DNA of 64,000 bases, from NCBI RefSeq assembly GCF_004359195.1, contig NZ_CP037954.1:1116001-1180000 (forward strand), read 5' to 3'. The notes under the pieces are model-generated. The model was not told the origin of the DNA and searched no databases. It was given only the letters and a program-made list of their open reading frames with translations. The stretch's first letter is position 1; each line of letters begins with the position of its first letter. The stretch is from Chryseobacterium salivictor. Its GTDB lineage: Bacteria; Bacteroidota; Bacteroidia; Flavobacteriales; Weeksellaceae. This document shows, in pieces, positions 60,183-64,000 of the stretch. The position numbers were made by a program, and so were the translations under genes.

Positions 60183-62051
60183 ATGTTCAACATTGAAACA
60201 TTAAGGTCAAAATCCAATGCAGATTTGACTAAAATCACAAGCGATCTGGGCGTTAAAATTGCTAAAAATAGCTCTGAAAACGATAAGATTTTTGCTATTT
60301 TGGATTTTCAAGCATCCAATACAAAAGTAGTGAAAGATTACTACAGCGCGACAGAAACTCCTATGAATAAAGAAGAACCAAAAACTCCGGCACCCAAAAA
60401 GCCAGCAGTTAAAAAACCAACTCCGAAAAAGAAAGTAGAAAAACCTGTAGAGGATTCTGCCGAAACTCAGAAAGAAGAACCTAAAGAAGTTCCTGCGAAA
60501 AATTCTGAGGATATAAAAGAAGTTCCTGTGAAGGCCGAAGCGGAAAAGAGCGCTGAACATTCAGAAACTGACCAGCCTAAAGCAGCAGCTCAGATTCAAC
60601 AGAAGAAAAAAAGACAACGTGTCGCTCCGCCAAAAACGGAGACTGAAAATACAGAAAAAGAAGTGGTTGCAGAAGCCGAAACTCCGATAGAAGCCAAGCC
60701 AGAACCACCTAAAAATCAAAACTCCAATCCCAACTCATCCGGAAACGGAAATCCAAATCAAAACGGAAATCCAAACCAAAATCAGTCAGGCAACGGAAAT
60801 CCAAATCAGGGCGGAAACCCAAATAAACAACCGCAGCACCAGCACAAGAATCCCAATCAGCATAAAAATCCTAACCAAAATAAAAATCAACAAAGCGGTG
60901 AATCCAACGAAGAGCCTGCCAGAAAAGAATTTAATTTTGACGGAATGGTCACCATTGAAGGCGTACTGGAAATCCTTCCGGACAACTACGGTTTCCTACG
61001 TTCCTCCGATTTTTCCTATATTTCTTCTCCAGACGATGTGTATGTATCTACGAACCAGATTAGAAATTATGCTTTAAAAACAGGAGACACCGTAAAAGGA
61101 ATTGTAAGATTACCGAAAGAAGGTGAAAAATATTTCTCCTTATTAAAACCTACAGAAGTTAACGGCAGAGATCTCGAGTTTATTAAAGACCGCGTTGCTT
61201 TCGAATTTTTAACGCCTCTTTTCCCGGAAGAAAAATTTAATTTAACGGGGAAAAACGCGACACCTTCTACCAGAATTGTTGATTTATTTACACCGATTGG
61301 AAAAGGTCAGCGAGCAATGATCGTAGCGCAACCGAAAACGGGTAAAACAATGTTGCTGAAAGAAATTGCAAATTCAATTTCAGCCAATCATCCGGAAGCT
61401 TATATGATGATTTTACTCATCGATGAAAGACCGGAAGAGGTAACCGATATGGAAAGAAGTGTCAATGCGGAAGTAATCGCTTCTACATTTGATGAGCCAG
61501 CTGAAAAACACGTAAAAGTGGCGAATTTGGTTTTATCGAAAGCACAGAGAATGGTGGAATGCGGGCATGATGTCGTTATTTTACTGGATTCTATCACGCG
61601 TTTGGCGAGAGCTTACAATACGGTAACTCCGGCTTCAGGGAAAATTTTATCGGGTGGAGTTGATGCCAATGCTTTGCATAAACCGAAAAGATTCTTCGGT
61701 GCCGCCAGAAATATTGAAGGCGGTGGTTCATTAACCATTATTGCAACAGCACTGATTGACACTGGTTCTAAAATGGATGAAGTGATTTTCGAAGAGTTTA
61801 AAGGAACCGGAAATATGGAACTGCAACTCGACCGAAAAATTGCCAACAAAAGAATTTACCCGGCTATTGATTTAACTTCTTCCAGTACAAGAAGAGATGA
61901 TTTACTTTTAGAAGACACCGTTCAGCAAAGAATGTGGATTTTAAGAAAATATTTGGCCGATATGAACCCGGTAGAAGCGATGGAATTTGTCAACAGAAGT
62001 ATTAAGCAGACTTTGAATAATGAAGAGTTCTTAATGTCTATGAACAGATAA
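60183..62051 (+). CDS. rho: Transcription termination factor Rho with large disordered insert
   Basis: A 622-residue Rho. An N-terminal helical Rho_N domain (residues ~1-40) is followed by a long Lys/Glu/Pro-rich segment and then an Asn/Gly/Gln/Pro/His-rich tract (residues ~178-245, repeated words GNPNQN and HKNPNQ). The RNA-binding cold-shock domain ([21 protein letters not shown]) follows. The RecA-type motor has Walker [13 protein letters not shown], Walker [17 protein letters not shown] and the Q/R-loop region. E. coli Rho has 419 residues, so ~200 residues are extra. It is regulated at least by its own promoter and possibly by its ~80-base leader. Confidence 0.96.
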   Translation: MFNIETLRSKSNADLTKITSDLGVKIAKNSSENDKIFAILDFQASNTKVVKDYYSATETPMNKEEPKTPAPKKPAVKKPTPKKKVEKPVEDSAETQKEEPKEVPAKNSEDIKEVPVKAEAEKSAEHSETDQPKAAAQIQQKKKRQRVAPPKTETENTEKEVVAEAETPIEAKPEPPKNQNSNPNSSGNGNPNQNGNPNQNQSGNGNPNQGGNPNKQPQHQHKNPNQHKNPNQNKNQQSGESNEEPARKEFNFDGMVTIEGVLEILPDNYGFLRSSDFSYISSPDDVYVSTNQIRNYALKTGDTVKGIVRLPKEGEKYFSLLKPTEVNGRDLEFIKDRVAFEFLTPLFPEEKFNLTGKNATPSTRIVDLFTPIGKGQRAMIVAQPKTGKTMLLKEIANSISANHPEAYMMILLIDERPEEVTDMERSVNAEVIASTFDEPAEKHVKVANLVLSKAQRMVECGHDVVILLDSITRLARAYNTVTPASGKILSGGVDANALHKPKRFFGAARNIEGGGSLTIIATALIDTGSKMDEVIFEEFKGTGNMELQLDRKIANKRIYPAIDLTSSSTRRDDLLLEDTVQQRMWILRKYLADMNPVEAMEFVNRSIKQTLNNEEFLMSMNR

Positions 62052-62090
62052 AAAAACAGAATTATCTTTTAAAGGTGATTTAAATAAATA

Positions 62091-62120
62091 AAAACCGTTT
62101 TTCGAAACGGTTTTTTTGTT
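62091..62120 (+). terminator. Terminator of rho
   Basis: aaaaccgttt-ttcg-aaacggtttt, a perfect 10-bp stem with a TTCG loop and T-run. The same stem occurs inverted at 63479-63502. Confidence 0.9.
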
Positions 62121-62160
62121 GCTGTCAATGTTAAAGATTTATTAAAGTAATCCGGCCTTT

Positions 62161-62191
62161 TTGGAATTGGTCTAATTAATGGTTAAATTTG
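62161..62191 (+). promoter_or_regulatory. Promoter of the superoxide dismutase gene
   Basis: TTG (62161-62163), a 20-base spacer and TAAATTTG (62184-62191), 29 bases before the ATG. Confidence 0.75.
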
Positions 62192-62219
62192 GGATATTAA
62201 CATTTAATACAATAAAATT

Positions 62220-62816
62220 ATGTCATTCGAATTACCAAAATTAGGATACGCGTACGACGCACTGGAGCCCACTATTGATGCAAAAACAATGGAAATCCAC
62301 TACACAAAACACCATCAGGCTTATATTGACAACCTCAATAAAGCAATTGCAGGAACAGATTTAGAGGGAAAATCTATCGAAGAAATCTGTAAAACCGGAA
62401 CAGATAAAATGGCGGTGAGAAATAATGGCGGTGGTCATTTCAACCATTCCCTTTTCTGGGAAATTCTAACTCCAGGAGGCAGCAAAGAACCGGTAGGAAA
62501 TGTAAAAGCTGCAATCGACGCTTATGGTGGTTTTGAGAAATTCAAAACTGATTTCTCTGAAGCAGCAAAAACAAGATTCGGTTCAGGCTGGGCTTGGTTG
62601 TGTAAAAAAGCAGATGGATCGGTAGCTGTTTGTTCTTCGCCGAATCAGGATAACCCGCTAATGCCTGTCGCAGATTGCCAGGGAGTACCGGTTTTGGGAA
62701 TTGATGTTTGGGAACACGCTTATTATTTGCATTATCAAAACAGAAGACCAGATTATATCTCAGCATTTTTTGACATTGTAAACTGGGATAAAGTAGAAGA
62801 AAAATTCAATAAGTAG
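62220..62816 (+). CDS. Superoxide dismutase (Fe/Mn family)
   Basis: A 198-residue Fe/Mn SOD, cytosolic. Metal ligands are in [31 protein letters not shown] and [22 protein letters not shown] (Asp and His). It dismutates superoxide. Iron or manganese preference cannot be decided by reading. It is monocistronic with its own promoter and terminator. Confidence 0.96.
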   Translation: MSFELPKLGYAYDALEPTIDAKTMEIHYTKHHQAYIDNLNKAIAGTDLEGKSIEEICKTGTDKMAVRNNGGGHFNHSLFWEILTPGGSKEPVGNVKAAIDAYGGFEKFKTDFSEAAKTRFGSGWAWLCKKADGSVAVCSSPNQDNPLMPVADCQGVPVLGIDVWEHAYYLHYQNRRPDYISAFFDIVNWDKVEEKFNK

Positions 62817-62834
62817 ATTGAAATAATCCGATAA

Positions 62835-62865
62835 AAAAAGTTCAGAATTTTCTGAACTTTTTGTT
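62835..62865 (+). terminator. Terminator of the superoxide dismutase gene
   Basis: aaaaagttcaga / tctgaacttttt (62835-62862) with an ATTT loop and T-run. Confidence 0.88.
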
Positions 62866-63024
62866 TTTTTGGATATGAACCTTTCGTAATTAATTTTATT
62901 TCAGAAGAACTTTCGGATTTCCGCTGGCTTTTTTGGGCAACAGTTTTATCGGGTTAAAGGATTTCAAATCAGGTCGGATTTCCTAATTGCCTTTTTCAAT
63001 AATTTATTCTTAGACGCATGGAAA

Positions 63025-63438
63025 TTAATCAGTTGCGCCTAATCCATTTAATTTCAAACCGTATTTCCATTTTACAAAGGCGAAAACCTGATAGAGTTTG
63101 TATTCGAATTTCAGCCCGTAATCAATGTTGGGATCATAATCAATAGAAGATTCAATGATGTTTCTGTAGCGGCCGGCGAAATAATAGGAATTCCATTCGC
63201 TGACCAGAAATTGGTTTTTAGTCTTCAGATAAGTTTCAGAATACATATTCATTGGTTTGGCAACCGCATTGATAAAATAGTTCCATTGGCCGTCAAGAAC
63301 TTCAAGATCATATTCACCATCTTCGTTTTTCTGCGCTTGGATTGGAGCATTGTCTTTATTCTGATTGGCAGCATTATTTTGGGTCGAGCAACTTAAACTG
63401 AGCATCAGAATACTAAGGAGAAATATTAGTTTTTTCAT
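63025..63438 (-). CDS. DUF6146 family lipoprotein
   Basis: A 137-residue lipoprotein (MKKLIFLLSILMLSLSC, lipobox). An Asn/Gln-rich linker is followed by a conserved domain: YDLEVLDGQWNYFINAVAKPMNMYSETYLKTKNQFLVSEWN is present as successive motifs, then GRYRNIIESSIDYDPNIDYGL. This matches DUF6146. The function is unknown. Confidence 0.82.
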   Translation of the reverse strand: MKKLIFLLSILMLSLSCSTQNNAANQNKDNAPIQAQKNEDGEYDLEVLDGQWNYFINAVAKPMNMYSETYLKTKNQFLVSEWNSYYFAGRYRNIIESSIDYDPNIDYGLKFEYKLYQVFAFVKWKYGLKLNGLGATD

Positions 63439-63478
63439 TGGAATGTTTTTTTATTAGATCATCAAATTTACAGCCAAA

Positions 63479-63502
63479 AAAACCGTTTCGAAAAACGGTT
63501 TT
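63479..63502 (-). terminator. Terminator of the endonuclease/exonuclease/phosphatase gene
   Basis: aaaaccgttt-cgaa-aaacggtttt; on the minus strand a TTCG loop followed by a T-run. It is the mirror copy of the rho terminator stem. Confidence 0.85.
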
Positions 63503-63510
63503 AAATTTTA

Positions 63511-64000
63511 TTAATTAGCTTCTCGCTGCACGACCACAAATGCGGGGAAGTGGTCACTATAGCCGCCGGTAAACTTGTCGCCATTCCAGGAACGCAAAGG
63601 ATAGCCTTTCCAGTTCCCTTCTCTGTTGATGAGGTAAGGAGGGGCAAATACTTCGGTTTTATAGACGGAATATTCCTTTCCTACCTGGTCAGAAATCAGA
63701 TTTCCTGAAACGATTATTTGGTCAAATAAATTCGGGGCGTCCTGGTATGCCAGTGAAGCAACTCCCTTTTTATACAAAGGATACATCAGGTTTAAGTAAG
63801 GCATTTCGGGGCTCACGTCTTTTGGAGCCCATGCTGCTTTCAAATGGTTTTTTAAACTGGAGCTTACTGGATCATCATTAAAATCTCCCATTGCAAATAG
63901 TTTGGTGGAAGGATCTTTTAATCTAATGCTGTCCATCTGCTGTTTCAGTACTACTGCCGCTGCATTTCTTGCAGGTAATGAACGGGCTTCGCCGCCACTT
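63511..64000 (-). CDS. Endonuclease/exonuclease/phosphatase family protein, partial (N-terminus outside window)
   Basis: The minus-strand frame is open from the right window edge to its stop; the internal ATG near 63936 is not the true start, because the frame continues upstream with SGGEARSLPARNAAAVVLKQQ. Visible motifs are KLFAMGDFNDDP (catalytic Asn-Asp) and a C-terminal GGYSDHFPAFVVVQ with the Ser-Asp-His of the DNase I/EEP fold. Such flavobacterial proteins are often secreted nucleases or phosphodiesterases. Only ~163 residues can be seen. Confidence 0.88.
   Translation of the reverse strand, partial: SGGEARSLPARNAAAVVLKQQMDSIRLKDPSTKLFAMGDFNDDPVSSSLKNHLKAAWAPKDVSPEMPYLNLMYPLYKKGVASLAYQDAPNLFDQIIVSGNLISDQVGKEYSVYKTEVFAPPYLINREGNWKGYPLRSWNGDKFTGGYSDHFPAFVVVQREAN

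Noticed and set aside
60207..60560. 117-codon antisense frame rich in Phe and Arg opposite rho
   Set aside because: It is a mirror artefact of Lys/Glu-rich codons in rho; no motif or independent start signal.
1..64000. CRISPR arrays, rRNA, prophage or transposase genes
   Set aside because: No regularly spaced repeats, rRNA-like sequence, or phage or transposase motifs were seen on reading both strands.

Overview
The window is ordinary chromosomal DNA from a member of the Bacteroidota, most likely a flavobacterium of the Chryseobacterium/Kaistella/Epilithonimonas type (Weeksellaceae). This rests on AT-rich composition, A-rich leaders instead of strong Shine-Dalgarno sites, promoters of the Bacteroidota form TTG-N19/20-TAnnTTTG, a Rho factor with an Asn/Gln/Gly-rich insert, and families typical of the group (DUF4293, DUF6146, DUF6646, an LptE-like lipoprotein, HerA-like DUF853, an RND operon with a NodT-type lipoprotein). 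No CRISPR array, rRNA, insertion sequence or recognisable prophage was seen. One tRNA is present (Asn, GTT).

Layout. 1-3.8 kb: 5' part of bamD, a TetR regulator, then tatD-tcdA-rnpA and a DUF4126 membrane protein. 3.8-9.6 kb (minus strand): miaB, a small membrane protein, a truncated YhcG/DUF1016 nuclease remnant, a sigma-54 activator, lptE and a long Lys/Glu-rich protein. 9.8-14.7 kb (minus): a TonB-C domain protein, lysA, a possible 25-residue basic peptide gene, a DnaQ-like exonuclease with an eroded GIY-YIG-like region, and a HerA-like ATPase. 14.8-18.3 kb (plus): a probable copper-handling locus of a small Cys-motif membrane protein, a Met/His-rich YtkA-like lipoprotein and a TonB-dependent receptor with CxxxM and HxM motifs. 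18.4-23.7 kb (plus): a compact sulfur locus (TauE/SafE exporter, small lipoprotein, persulfide-dioxygenase/rhodanese fusion, rhodanese lipoprotein, TPMT-like methyltransferase, DUF6132, rhodanese, DUF2892-like protein, thioredoxin), preceded by a 16-bp dyad placed like an activator site. 23.9-26.8 kb: omega-amidase, DUF6646, rseP, tRNA-Asn.

26.8-30.3 kb is the accessory part: long non-coding stretches, a short tandem repeat, a cytosolic protein of unknown function, decayed coding scraps and an AT-rich membrane protein. 30.3-36.5 kb holds a lipoprotein, apt, a TPR membrane protein, ribH, an LTA-synthase-like sulfatase and a YpfJ-type zinc peptidase. 36.6-46 kb holds pruA, a DtxR-type regulator, a threonine aldolase, an M28 peptidase, fabI, tag, a nucleoside phosphorylase, an SUI1/YciH protein and two small helical 'stress-type' proteins. 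46.4-53.3 kb is a GbsR/MarR regulator with a tripartite RND efflux operon and a 2'-5' RNA ligase-like gene. 53.4-64 kb holds a SpoU methyltransferase, mutS, an MsbA-like ABC exporter, an M28 peptidase, DUF4293, rho, superoxide dismutase, a DUF6146 lipoprotein and part of an endonuclease/exonuclease/phosphatase protein.

The strongest candidates for something under-described are the copper-like trio, the sulfur locus with its dyad, the 25-codon peptide gene and the island downstream of tRNA-Asn. All names are family-level calls made by reading the translations; no database search was run.
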